Shown here piece after piece: positions 1-6,187 of a stretch of DNA of 7,188 nucleotides. The notes under the pieces are model-generated. The model did not search any database. It was not told the DNA's origin and saw only the letters and a program-made list of their open reading frames with translations. Origin of the DNA: JAOUEE01 sp051011595 (GTDB lineage: Bacteria; Actinomycetota; Acidimicrobiia; Acidimicrobiales; SHLQ01); assembly GCA_051011595.1 (NCBI GenBank), contig JBPCTQ010000227.1, forward strand, positions 1 through 7,188. Direction: 5' to 3'. Each line of letters opens with the position of its first letter. Position 1 is the stretch's first letter. A program made the translations under genes and the position numbers.

Positions 1-362
1 GGTTCGGAGGCCACGAAGACACCCGGAAGTCCTCGTCGTTCGAGATCGCTGATGTCGTGCACACTGCACGTCGTGCACGAACCTCAATCGGCCAGGGCCT
101 CGATCACCGCGTCGCACGAGGTGGCGATCTCATGGCGAAGGTCGACCGGCGCCGGCTTGGTGAAGGTCGGTTTGGCGTATCGATTGACCGAGGCGCCCAG
201 GTCCGTGAGGCGTTCCTCGAGTTGATCGAGGAAGTGGTTGCCCTTGGGTTTGGAGATGTCGAGCAGTCCCACGGTGAGCCCGGCGAGCGATTCCGGCCGC
301 GGGACTCGTTGTCTTTGGGGAACCGTGGTCTCGTCGGTGGGGTCGAGAACAGTGATGCTCAT
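1..362 (-). CDS. UGSC-family selenoprotein with in-frame TGA (Sec), 3' end beyond window
   Basis: A conventional reading gives a 92-residue ORF (ATG at 362) ending at TGA 84-86. The same frame continues without another stop to the window edge, giving 120 visible residues with Sec at 93. Residues 93-103 read UGSCTTCSVHD, followed by GLPGVFVASE near the edge, a typical beta-strand and turn. The upstream half carries GLLDISKPKGNHFLDQLEERL (29-49), KPAP (69-72) and CDAVIEALAD just before Sec. This matches the layout I know for the UGSC family of (seleno)proteins, named for its Sec-Gly-Ser-Cys motif. A U/CxxC-like site implies thiol redox chemistry, but the substrate is unknown. C99 gives a second CxxC (C96, C99). 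A good ribosome site (AGGGAGG) lies 8 bases before the start, and ATGA overlap with the upstream gene implies translational coupling. TGA serves as a normal stop for six other genes here, so readthrough must be local. The alternative is a nonsense mutation or a sequencing error at a Cys codon. Confidence 0.88.
55..80 (-). promoter_or_regulatory. Candidate bacterial SECIS hairpin
   Basis: On the minus strand, three bases after the TGA, TCGTGCAC (80-73) pairs perfectly over 8 bp with GTGCACGA (62-55) around a 10-base loop, GACGTGCAGT. Two more pairs (AC with GT, after a bulged G) can close a GTGCA apical loop that begins with G. Bacterial SECIS elements are hairpins within the coding region just downstream of the UGA, with a small apical loop carrying a G in its first positions that SelB recognises. 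Position, stem length and loop G all fit. No folding energy was computed. The hairpin bases also encode the conserved SCTTCSVH residues. Confidence 0.7.
84..86 (-). other. Selenocysteine codon (TGA recoded) of the UGSC protein
   Basis: The in-frame TGA sits exactly where the family's UGSC motif begins, and the downstream codons give GSCTTCSVHD in the same frame. A standard annotation would end the gene here and lose the redox-active half. Recoding needs SelA/SelB/SelC elsewhere in the genome, which cannot be seen in this window. Confidence 0.85.
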
Positions 363-1810
363 GGGTGGACCTCCCTGGTGACCGGGATACTACCCCCGGG
401 CCCTCGCAGCCAACCGGCCAACACCGAGCTGAACAGCCCTGCTGGGCCGCCGGCGTGCACGATGGTGAGGCCGCCGTCGGGGTTGAACTTGGGGAGCTGA
501 ACCCCGGCGAACTCGGCTGGGAGCCCTTCGTCGATGCCGTCGGCACCGGCCAGGATCGTGTCGCTCTCGATCATCGAGGCGGCAGTGAGAGCGTCCCGGA
601 ACTGCTGCTTGGACCAGCCGGCGTCGCGATATCGGGCCATGTGCTCGGGCGACAGCACCAGCATGGCGTCCAGCCCCATCACCATTCGTGGCGACGCGGT
701 GGCCCGCAGCGCCTCGGCCAGGAGCAGGGTCAACGATTCCGGTGAGCGAGATTGCTGATCAACGATGATCCGAGGCCCCTCCGCACAGAATGCGGTGACC
801 GTCGATGCATCCGGCGCGAATCCTCGTTCGGCGGCCAGCGACTCCCACGCCGAGCCCTCCTCGTCCTCGGCGAAACACAACCCCCATTTGGACGGGTTGC
901 CCTGAGTGGACCGGTCGATCTCACCCGGCCGCCCACCGCCGACATTGCGGATGGTGAGTTGCACCGCCCGGCCGATGGTGGCGTTGGGTCGGTTGCCCTG
1001 GCCCATGGCGTTGACGCCGCTGTTCATCCCGATCTGGTGGCGGATGGGACCGTTGACCACCAGGATCGGACCGACGGCCATGGTGGTGGCCAACACACCG
1101 TGCATGTTGAACTCGTCGGTACAGACGGCGTCCAGGGCGGCCAGCACGACGGGTAGGTACTCGGGCCGACAACCGGCCATGACCGCGTTGATGGCTACCT
1201 TCTCGACCGAGCACTCCACCAGATTGGGCGGGGCCAGACACACCACCTCATCCGGTGCACGGGTGGTGCCCTCCAGCATTCGCATGACCCGCACCTCGGT
1301 GGGTGGCACGACCGGCAAGCCGTCGCTCCAACCCCGGTCGAACATGGCCTCCATCTCGTCCTCGAGTGGGGCGATCTCAATCCGTCGGCTGGTGACGGCC
1401 GAACCGCCGAAACGAACCGCCAACTCGTCGGTGCGGGTCGGGTCGACACTGAGCGAACCGCAGCCGGGCCGCATCTCGGGCAGATCGGCGCCCAGCTCGA
1501 CCCCCGCCAGGTCTGTCCAGTGCGTCCGCGACCAGCCCACCGTGCGCTCCGACTCCTGGCCGTCGGTGACCCGAATCAGGGTCGGTACGGTCTCGATCTC
1601 GTTGTGCCACGACATCGACAGGTCGGTGTCGTCGATCACCCAGGAGTCGTCGGCGGGGAACATGGTGTCGTCCTGGGTGAACACAGTCAGCGGGGTGTCG
1701 CCACTGGCCATCTCCACCAGCAGCGGCGCCACCAACTCGCAGGTGGGGCAGTCCCGCTTGACGAATGCGACCAGTCCGTTGGGAAGCGGGTATGTGGAGG
1801 CTTCGGTCAT
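359..1810 (-). CDS. Thioredoxin-domain protein with large C-terminal domain, partner of the UGSC selenoprotein
   Basis: 483 residues, starting at ATG 1810 with GAGGAG three bases upstream of it. Residues 1-105 look like a thioredoxin fold: strand VAFVKRD, then a C21-P-T-C24 active site followed by a helix, and later the cis-proline block ETVPTLIR (P76). Residues 115-483 form a domain I recognise from proteins encoded next to UGSC genes, but for which I know no biochemical function. Its strongest blocks are GWSDGLPVVPPTE (160-172), AGCRPEYLPVV (212-222), GPIRHQIGMNSGVNAMGQGN (254-273), RNVGGGRPGEIDR (288-300) and CFAEDEE (312-318). Further cysteines lie at 117, 191, 200, 214, 230, 312 and 342. 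There is no signal peptide or membrane segment, so the protein is probably cytosolic. Its stop overlaps the selenoprotein start by ATGA, implying coupled synthesis. A role as reductant or partner of the selenoprotein is an inference. Confidence 0.88.
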   Translation of the reverse strand: MTEASTYPLPNGLVAFVKRDCPTCELVAPLLVEMASGDTPLTVFTQDDTMFPADDSWVIDDTDLSMSWHNEIETVPTLIRVTDGQESERTVGWSRTHWTDLAGVELGADLPEMRPGCGSLSVDPTRTDELAVRFGGSAVTSRRIEIAPLEDEMEAMFDRGWSDGLPVVPPTEVRVMRMLEGTTRAPDEVVCLAPPNLVECSVEKVAINAVMAGCRPEYLPVVLAALDAVCTDEFNMHGVLATTMAVGPILVVNGPIRHQIGMNSGVNAMGQGNRPNATIGRAVQLTIRNVGGGRPGEIDRSTQGNPSKWGLCFAEDEEGSAWESLAAERGFAPDASTVTAFCAEGPRIIVDQQSRSPESLTLLLAEALRATASPRMVMGLDAMLVLSPEHMARYRDAGWSKQQFRDALTAASMIESDTILAGADGIDEGLPAEFAGVQLPKFNPDGGLTIVHAGGPAGLFSSVLAGWLRGPGGSIPVTREVHP

Positions 1811-1925
1811 GGTCTCCTCGAGAATTCGCTGGATGGGGGGTCATTGTGACACGACCGCCCGACCGACCTCACCTGGGGTTTTGTTCGTCAGTCACCGGGT
1901 TGCTTTCAGAGCACCGTCAGTTCCT

Positions 1926-1932
1926 CTACGCT
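1926..1932 (+). promoter_or_regulatory. Candidate -10 box for the MBL hydrolase gene
   Basis: CTACGCT contains TACGCT, fitting the actinobacterial -10 pattern TANNNT. Transcription would begin near 1940 and leave a leader of about 39 bases carrying the AGGGGGA ribosome site. A TTGCTT word at 1900-1905 is a possible -35 but is 21 bases away, longer than usual. Confidence 0.4.
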
Positions 1933-1978
1933 TGTTTGCACGCAGCACGCCAACTGCCGAACAGGGGGAAACGGTTTG

Positions 1979-2815
1979 GTGCAGGTCACCTTCTACGGAG
2001 TTCGTGGATCCACCCCGTGCCCCTGTCCCGACAAACAAGGCGTCGGTGGAAACACCTCTTGTGTGGTGGTCGAGAGCGACGACGGTCATCCCATTGTGTT
2101 CGACATGGGCACCGGCCTGCGAGTGTGGGGCACGGTCCTGGGAGCCACCACTGATTTCCAGGCCACGGCACTGGTCACCCATCTGCACTGGGACCATGTG
2201 CAGGGCCTTCCCTTCTTTCTCCCCCTGCACCAGAACGGTGCGATCCTCGACGTGCACGGTCCGACCGAGGCCGACGCCACGCTCGAGTCGGCCTTCGCCA
2301 CGTTCGTCAATCCTCCCTTCTTCCCCATCCACTACTCCGAGCTGACCGGCGACGTTCGATTCCACGACACCGCCGACGATTCGTTCGCGGTGGGGCCGGC
2401 CAAGGTGCTCAGTCGAGCCGTGCCCCACGTGGGAGCCACCAACGGATATCGGGTCGAGTGGGGTGGCAGCTCCATCGCCTACATCCCCGACCATCAGGAG
2501 CCGGCTCACGATCACCACCATGTCGACGACCGGGTGCTCGAGCTGGTCGATGGCTGTGATGTGTTGATCCACGATGCGCAGTTCACCAGCGACGAGTTCG
2601 CCGGTCGGGCCCACTGGGGTCACTGCAGCGTGGAATACGCACTCGAGGTGGCCAAACAGGGCGGCGCCGACACACTGGTGCTGTTCCACCACGATCCCCA
2701 CCACGACGACAAGACCGTACGGGAGCTGGGCGATCACGTCGCCGACCTGGCCGAGTCCACCAACGTCACCGAGGTCGTCATCGCCAGCGAGGGTCTCCAG
2801 CTCGCGCTCGGGTAG
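1979..2815 (+). CDS. MBL-fold metallohydrolase
   Basis: 278 residues of a metallo-beta-lactamase-fold hydrolase. The N-terminus VTFYGVRGSTP followed by GGNTSCVVV and FDMGTG is typical of MBL proteins related to the PhnP/RNase Z group. The di-metal motif THLHWDH (67-73) supplies H68, H70, D72 and H73. H150 (VPHVG), D199 (IHDAQ) and H237 or H238 (LFHHDP) are likely to complete the two metal sites. The substrate cannot be told from sequence; a phosphodiester or cyclic-nucleotide-like ester is possible for this group. The protein looks soluble. GTG 1979 was chosen; TTG 1976 is the longer alternative. Both are served by AGGGGGA at 1963-1969, with spacers of 9 and 6 bases. It is divergent from the thioredoxin/UGSC unit, with a 168-bp gap between them. 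It appears to be transcribed alone, since another promoter-like word precedes the next gene. Confidence 0.87.
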   Translation: MQVTFYGVRGSTPCPCPDKQGVGGNTSCVVVESDDGHPIVFDMGTGLRVWGTVLGATTDFQATALVTHLHWDHVQGLPFFLPLHQNGAILDVHGPTEADATLESAFATFVNPPFFPIHYSELTGDVRFHDTADDSFAVGPAKVLSRAVPHVGATNGYRVEWGGSSIAYIPDHQEPAHDHHHVDDRVLELVDGCDVLIHDAQFTSDEFAGRAHWGHCSVEYALEVAKQGGADTLVLFHHDPHHDDKTVRELGDHVADLAESTNVTEVVIASEGLQLALG

Positions 2816-2843
2816 ACCCACACCACCACCGGTCGCCGGCCGA

Positions 2844-2850
2844 CTACCCT
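2844..2850 (+). promoter_or_regulatory. Candidate -10 box for the flavin reductase/beta-helix/CPBP operon
   Basis: CTACCCT, part of ACTACCCT, an 8-mer shared with the site before thrS. It lies 32 bases before GTG 2883, so the leader would contain the AGGGAG ribosome site. No convincing -35 is seen. Confidence 0.4.
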
Positions 2851-2882
2851 CGCCCGTCGAGATCGAGACGAGGGAGCGACAC

Positions 2883-3371
2883 GTGAGTGACAGTATCGAC
2901 GGTGACCGGTTCCGCAAGGTGCTGGGTTGTGTGCCCACCTGTGTGACCGTGGTGACCGCGATGGACGGTGACACCCCTGTGGCGATGGTGATCGGATCGT
3001 TCGGTTCGGTCTCGCTCGACCCGCCGTTGGTCGAGTTCATGCCGGGCACCACGTCGAAGACCTGGCCCCAGATCGAACGAGCAGGGTCGTTCTGCGTCAA
3101 TGTCATGGGTGCGGATCAGCTCGACGTGTGCAACGCCTTCTTCACCAAGGCCGAAGACCCCTTCGAACTCCATCAGTGGGAGCCGTCGGCCGCCACCGGG
3201 TCCCCCCGTCTGGCCGGCAGCGCAGCGTGGATCGACTGCACCATCGACCAGGTGGTGTCGGCGGGCGACCACTACATCGTGATCGGTGCGGTGGTCGCGC
3301 TCGATGGCGACCCCGATCACAATCCTCTGGTGTTCCACCACGGCGCCTACGGCTCCTTCCAGGAGCTCTGA
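2883..3371 (+). CDS. Flavin reductase-like FMN-binding protein
   Basis: 162 residues, the usual size of the flavin reductase-like (HpaC/NtaB type) split-barrel family, whose members bind FMN or FAD and often reduce it with NAD(P)H for a partner monooxygenase. Visible family features are FRKVLGCVPTCVTVVTA (10-26) at the N-terminus, SVSLDPPLVEFMP (42-54), the FCVNVM strand (70-75), and the C-terminal DHYIVIGAVVAL (129-140) and PLVFHHGAYGSF (148-159). No monooxygenase is encoded nearby, so the partner, if any, is elsewhere. The start is GTG 2883 with AGGGAG six bases upstream. The stop is one base away from the next ATG, so it is probably co-transcribed with the beta-helix and CPBP genes. A stand-alone flavoprotein role is equally possible. 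Confidence 0.85.
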   Translation: MSDSIDGDRFRKVLGCVPTCVTVVTAMDGDTPVAMVIGSFGSVSLDPPLVEFMPGTTSKTWPQIERAGSFCVNVMGADQLDVCNAFFTKAEDPFELHQWEPSAATGSPRLAGSAAWIDCTIDQVVSAGDHYIVIGAVVALDGDPDHNPLVFHHGAYGSFQEL

Positions 3372-3372
3372 G

Positions 3373-3891
3373 ATGCCGCTTTATGCGTTGGGTGACGTCG
3401 AACCCGATCTTCACCCTGACGCCTACATCCACCCCGATGCGGTGATCATCGGACGGGTCAGGATCGGGGCCGAGTCCTCAGTTTGGCCGGGAGCAGTTCT
3501 CCGCGGCGACGACAGCGGTATCGAGGTTGGCGAACGATCATCGATCCAGGACGGCTCGGTCATCCACTGCCTGCACGCCACTCCCACCCTCATCGGCAAC
3601 GACTGCACCATCGGCCACAACGTGCACATGGAGGGGTGCGAGATCCGTGACCGGGCCTTGGTGGGATCGGGCTCGATCGTGTTACCCGGTTGTGTAATCG
3701 GGGAAGGTTCGATCGTCGGGGCCAATGCCGTGGTGTCGGGCGGCACCGAGGTGCCGCCGTTGTCGATGGCGCTAGGCGTGCCGGCCAAGGTTCGTGAAGG
3801 CACCGTGGCCGAGGGAGCCAACGACCGGAACGTCGAATCGTATGTCGAGCGGGGACACTTCTACCGGGCCAATCTGCGCCGCCTCGATTGA
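3373..3891 (+). CDS. Gamma-carbonic-anhydrase-like left-handed beta-helix protein
   Basis: 172 residues of hexapeptide repeats, the left-handed parallel beta-helix of the gamma-class carbonic anhydrase family (YrdA/PaaY/Cam-like), which forms trimers with a metal held between subunits. Typical blocks are IHPDAVIIGRVRIG (19-32), SSVWPGAVLRGDD (35-47), the SIQDGSVIH strand (57-65), IGHNVHMEGC (80-89), LVGSGSIVLPGCVIGEGSIV and ALGVPAKV near the end, then a short C-terminal helix (YVERGHFYRANLRRL). Two expected metal ligands are visible (H65, H82). The third, which family members usually show as His five residues after H82, is E87 here, with a His at 85 instead. Carbonic anhydrase activity is therefore doubtful. 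It starts one base after the flavin reductase stop and lies two bases before the CPBP start, so it is an operon member. Confidence 0.88.
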   Translation: MPLYALGDVEPDLHPDAYIHPDAVIIGRVRIGAESSVWPGAVLRGDDSGIEVGERSSIQDGSVIHCLHATPTLIGNDCTIGHNVHMEGCEIRDRALVGSGSIVLPGCVIGEGSIVGANAVVSGGTEVPPLSMALGVPAKVREGTVAEGANDRNVESYVERGHFYRANLRRLD

Positions 3892-3893
3892 CG

Positions 3894-4655
3894 GTGACCG
3901 CCACCTCGTCGGCGCCGCCCGACCTGCGGTTCGGGCGCCCCGAGTTCGACGTCACTGTGGTGTTGTTGACCGTCACGGGTGTGCTGATCGCCAGCCGGTA
4001 CCTGGGTTCGGGAAACGAGATCCAGTGGCTGGTGACGTCGCTCGAGACGGTCGGCCTCGATGGTCTGGCCGATCGCCTCGACCACGCCATGAACGAGTCG
4101 GTCCATCGGCGCTTCAACCGGCGGGCCTACTTCGCGATCTTTCGTATGTTCATCTACCTGGTGCCGGCGTTGCTGGTGGGTCGACTCGTCCTGCGCCGGC
4201 ACATGCGCGATCTGGGCTGGCGTCTCGGCTGGGGCTGGAGCCACCTGCGGGTTTATGTCGCCCTGTATGCCCTCATGGTGCCGTTGGTGCTGCTGGCCAG
4301 CACGCAACAGTCGTTTCAGGACACGTATCCCTTCTACACCCCCAACGAGCTCGAGTCGGTGTGGCCGTGGTTCGTGGCGTGGGAACTGCTGTACTTCGGC
4401 CAGTTCATCGCCCTCGAACTGTTCTTCCGCGGCTTCGGCGTCCACGGTCTGGCCCCCCGGCTCGGCATCCTGGCGGTGCCCGTCATGGTGGTTCCCTACG
4501 TCACCATCCACTTCGGCAAACCCATGCCCGAGGCCATCGGGTCCATTGTGGCCGGTGCCGTCCTCGGGGTGGTGTCGCTGCGTCAGGGCAGTGCGTTCTG
4601 GGGCGGCGTGTTGCACTTCGGGGTGGCGATCACCATCGATGTGCTCGCCTTCTGA
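3894..4655 (+). CDS. CPBP-family (CAAX protease-like) membrane protein
   Basis: 253 residues, polytopic, with hydrophobic segments near 20-36, 81-99, 119-136, 158-178, 190-205, 215-229 and 237-250. The C-terminal half fits the CPBP family (CAAX prenyl protease 2/Rce1-like and bacteriocin-processing proteins), intramembrane proteases of the cytoplasmic membrane. Motif 1 is ALELFFRGFG (E175, R179), motif 2 is YVTIHFGKPMPEA (H206), and motif 3 is GGVLHFGVAITID (H241, D249). Compared with the canonical EExxxR, the first Glu is Leu, and HxxxN reads HxxxA with an Asp further on. Catalysis may differ from Rce1 or be absent. The start is uncertain: GTG 3894 was chosen, while TTG 3888, overlapping the previous stop as TTGA, adds two residues. 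Neither has a clear Shine-Dalgarno, so coupling to upstream translation is likely. Confidence 0.8.
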   Translation: MTATSSAPPDLRFGRPEFDVTVVLLTVTGVLIASRYLGSGNEIQWLVTSLETVGLDGLADRLDHAMNESVHRRFNRRAYFAIFRMFIYLVPALLVGRLVLRRHMRDLGWRLGWGWSHLRVYVALYALMVPLVLLASTQQSFQDTYPFYTPNELESVWPWFVAWELLYFGQFIALELFFRGFGVHGLAPRLGILAVPVMVVPYVTIHFGKPMPEAIGSIVAGAVLGVVSLRQGSAFWGGVLHFGVAITIDVLAF

Positions 4656-4670
4656 CTCGTTCCCGGCCAA

Positions 4671-4677
4671 CTACGGT
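4671..4677 (+). promoter_or_regulatory. Candidate -10 box, leaderless start of the DUF985 gene
   Basis: CTACGGT ends eight bases before ATG 4686, so initiation would fall on or next to the ATG. The surrounding CTACGGTTTCGC is nearly identical to the site before the alpha/beta hydrolase (CTACGGTTGCGC). No -35 is evident. Confidence 0.5.
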
Positions 4678-4685
4678 TTCGCCGT

Positions 4686-5147
4686 ATGGCACTCGACGCC
4701 GATGAGCTCATCGAACGGTTGGGGTTGCAGCCCCATCCCGAGGGGGGCTGGTACGCCGAGACGTGGCGGGCCCCGGCTGCCGATGGGCACCGTCCCACCA
4801 GCACGGCCATCTACTTCTTGTTGCGGGCCGGGGAGAGATCACATTGGCATCGTTTCGACGCCGACGAGGTGTGGCTGCACCACGACGGCGACCCGCTGGT
4901 CCTCCGCCTATTCGACGAGGCGGCCGACGAGGGCGTCGATGTGACTGCCGATGGGGGCGCCGACGTGAGCGAACGAGTGCTGGGTCCCGACATCGAGGCT
5001 GGTCAGCAACCGCAGCTCTCGGTGCCGGCCGGCCGGTGGCAGGCGGCCGAGACCTTGGGGGACTGGACGCTGGTGTCGTGTGTGGTGGCGCCCGGGTTCG
5101 AGTTCGATGGTTTCGAGCTGGCCCCACCGGGTTGGGAGCCAGGCTGA
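4686..5147 (+). CDS. DUF985 cupin-fold protein
   Basis: 153 residues, the usual size of this cupin-like family (DUF985, Cupin_5). Characteristic blocks are LQPHPEGGWYAETWR (14-28), TAIYFLLRAGERSHWHR (40-56), DEVWLHHDGDPLVLRLF (60-76), VLGPDIEAGQQPQLSVPAGR (98-117) and CVVAPGFEFDGFELA (132-146). H53, H55, E61 and H65 or H66 could bind a metal, as in other cupins, but no activity is established for the family to my knowledge. ATG 4686 has no Shine-Dalgarno. A CTACGGT word ends eight bases before it, which suggests a leaderless transcript starting at the ATG. The 30-bp gap to the CPBP stop shows no terminator hairpin. Confidence 0.87.
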   Translation: MALDADELIERLGLQPHPEGGWYAETWRAPAADGHRPTSTAIYFLLRAGERSHWHRFDADEVWLHHDGDPLVLRLFDEAADEGVDVTADGGADVSERVLGPDIEAGQQPQLSVPAGRWQAAETLGDWTLVSCVVAPGFEFDGFELAPPGWEPG

Positions 5148-5166
5148 ACCGAGCGGTCCCCACTGG

Positions 5167-5173
5167 CTACGGT
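5167..5173 (+). promoter_or_regulatory. Candidate -10 box, leaderless start of the alpha/beta hydrolase gene
   Basis: CTACGGT ends eight bases before ATG 5182, and there is no Shine-Dalgarno in between. CTGAAC (5144-5149), overlapping the cupin stop, is a weak -35 candidate 18 bases upstream of TACGGT. Confidence 0.5.
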
Positions 5174-5181
5174 TGCGCATC

Positions 5182-6144
5182 ATGACCGTCGACAAGTACG
5201 CCTACGACCCCGAGTTCATCGACATGATCGCGGTGTTGCCCACCCAGCTGGCCGACCTGAGCGATCCGGCGGCGATCCGAGATGTCCGCGATGGCGGCCT
5301 GCTCTCGCTGACCGGTGAGCAGCCCGATCGCGACGATGTCGTCAAGGTCGACCGCCAGGTGCCCGGACCCGAAGGTGCACCCGACGTGCCGGTACGGGTG
5401 TACACACCCGTCGCGCCGGCCGAGGGGCTGCGGGGTGCCTTGCTCTACATCCACGGCGGCGGGTTCATGTTCGGGTCCATCGACATGATGGATGCCGCCT
5501 GTCAGAGCTACTGCGCCGCAACCGATGCCGTCATCGTGTCCGTCGAGTACCGATTGGCTCCCGAGGACCCCTTCCCCGCCGGGCTCGACGACTGTTATGC
5601 GGCGCTCGTGTGGTTGGCCGGGCACGGGGCCGAGCTGGGTATCGACGTCGACCGCATCGGTGTGGGCGGGGGATCGGCCGGCGGTGGCCTGTCCGCCGCC
5701 ACCGCGCTGATGGCCCGCGACCGGGGCGGCCCGGCGATCTGTTTCCAGTTTCTCCAGATACCCGAACTCGACGACCGACTCGACACGCCGTCGATGCAGC
5801 GTTTCACCGACACGCCGTTGTGGAACCGCCCCAATGCCGAGTGGAGCTGGAAGCACTATCTGGGCGATCGGTACGGCACCGACGACATCCCCTATCTGGC
5901 CGCACCGTCACGATGCGGTGACCTCAGCGGCCTGCCGCCGGCCTATGTCACAACGATGGAGTTCGATCCCCTCCGCGACGAGGGAATCATCTATGCGATG
6001 GCCATGATGCGCGACGGCGTTCAGGTCGAGTTGCACTCGTACCCGGGCACCTTTCACGGCTCCGGGCTGTTTGCCGACGCCGATGTGTCGAGGCGCGATG
6101 CCGACGACTCCACCCGGGCCATCAAGCGGGGTCTCAGCGGCTGA
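5182..6144 (+). CDS. Alpha/beta hydrolase, hormone-sensitive-lipase type
   Basis: 320 residues, the normal length for the HSL (family IV) esterase group. The oxyanion-hole motif HGGGF is at 91-95 and the nucleophile elbow GGGSAGG at 162-168 (Ser165). The acid is Asp262 in EFDPLRDEG and the base is His292 in GTFHGSG, so the triad looks complete. Ser is preceded by Gly where many relatives have Asp (GDSAGG). The VEYRLAPEDPFPAGLDDC block (121-138) is typical of the family. There is no signal peptide, so it is cytosolic and probably acts on carboxyl esters; the substrate is unknown. ATG 5182 lacks a Shine-Dalgarno. CTACGGT ends eight bases upstream, suggesting its own leaderless promoter in the 34-bp gap after the cupin gene. 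Confidence 0.9.
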   Translation: MTVDKYAYDPEFIDMIAVLPTQLADLSDPAAIRDVRDGGLLSLTGEQPDRDDVVKVDRQVPGPEGAPDVPVRVYTPVAPAEGLRGALLYIHGGGFMFGSIDMMDAACQSYCAATDAVIVSVEYRLAPEDPFPAGLDDCYAALVWLAGHGAELGIDVDRIGVGGGSAGGGLSAATALMARDRGGPAICFQFLQIPELDDRLDTPSMQRFTDTPLWNRPNAEWSWKHYLGDRYGTDDIPYLAAPSRCGDLSGLPPAYVTTMEFDPLRDEGIIYAMAMMRDGVQVELHSYPGTFHGSGLFADADVSRRDADDSTRAIKRGLSG

Positions 6145-6173
6145 AACCTCCGCTGGTCGGTCGGGTGTGACCA

Positions 6174-6180
6174 CTACCCT
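6174..6180 (+). promoter_or_regulatory. Candidate -10 box, leaderless start of thrS
   Basis: CTACCCT ends seven bases before ATG 6188 in the 43-bp gap after the hydrolase gene. This is the same geometry as at the two preceding genes. No strong -35 is visible. Confidence 0.5.
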
Positions 6181-6187
6181 CTCTGAC

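Noticed and set aside
84..86. TGA as genome-wide reassigned codon (for example Trp or Gly)
   Set aside because: TGA ends six other genes here at expected family lengths, so it is a normal stop; only the UGSC site has an SECIS-like hairpin.
84..362. UGSC gene as a pseudogene broken by a nonsense mutation
   Set aside because: The frame after TGA preserves family residues immediately and without other lesions, the TGA sits at the known Sec position, and a hairpin follows.
1843..1848. CACAAT on the minus strand as -10 box for the thioredoxin/UGSC unit
   Set aside because: It matches a -10 weakly (4 of 6) at a suitable distance, but no -35 is visible and it lacks the CTACNNT form seen at the other genes; not strong enough to annotate.
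906..2345. Long plus-strand open frame (479 codons) antisense to the thioredoxin-fusion gene
   Set aside because: Its translation is Ser/Arg/Pro/Thr-rich with no family blocks. It covers the complement of a clearly coding gene and runs into the MBL gene in another frame; a high-GC shadow.
2831..2844. Possible terminator hairpin after the MBL gene (GTCG/CGAC arms)
   Set aside because: The stem is only 4 bp, there is no T-run, and it abuts the candidate -10 box of the next gene.
1892..3106. Minus-strand open frame (404 codons) across the MBL and flavin reductase genes
   Set aside because: It lies opposite two genes with recognisable motifs (THLHWDH, SLDPPLV) and has low-complexity Gly/Val/His composition; no domain recognised.
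3861..4670. Minus-strand open frame (269 codons) opposite the CPBP gene
   Set aside because: Its His/Gln/Glu/Asp-rich product is the reverse complement of hydrophobic codons of the membrane protein; no motif.
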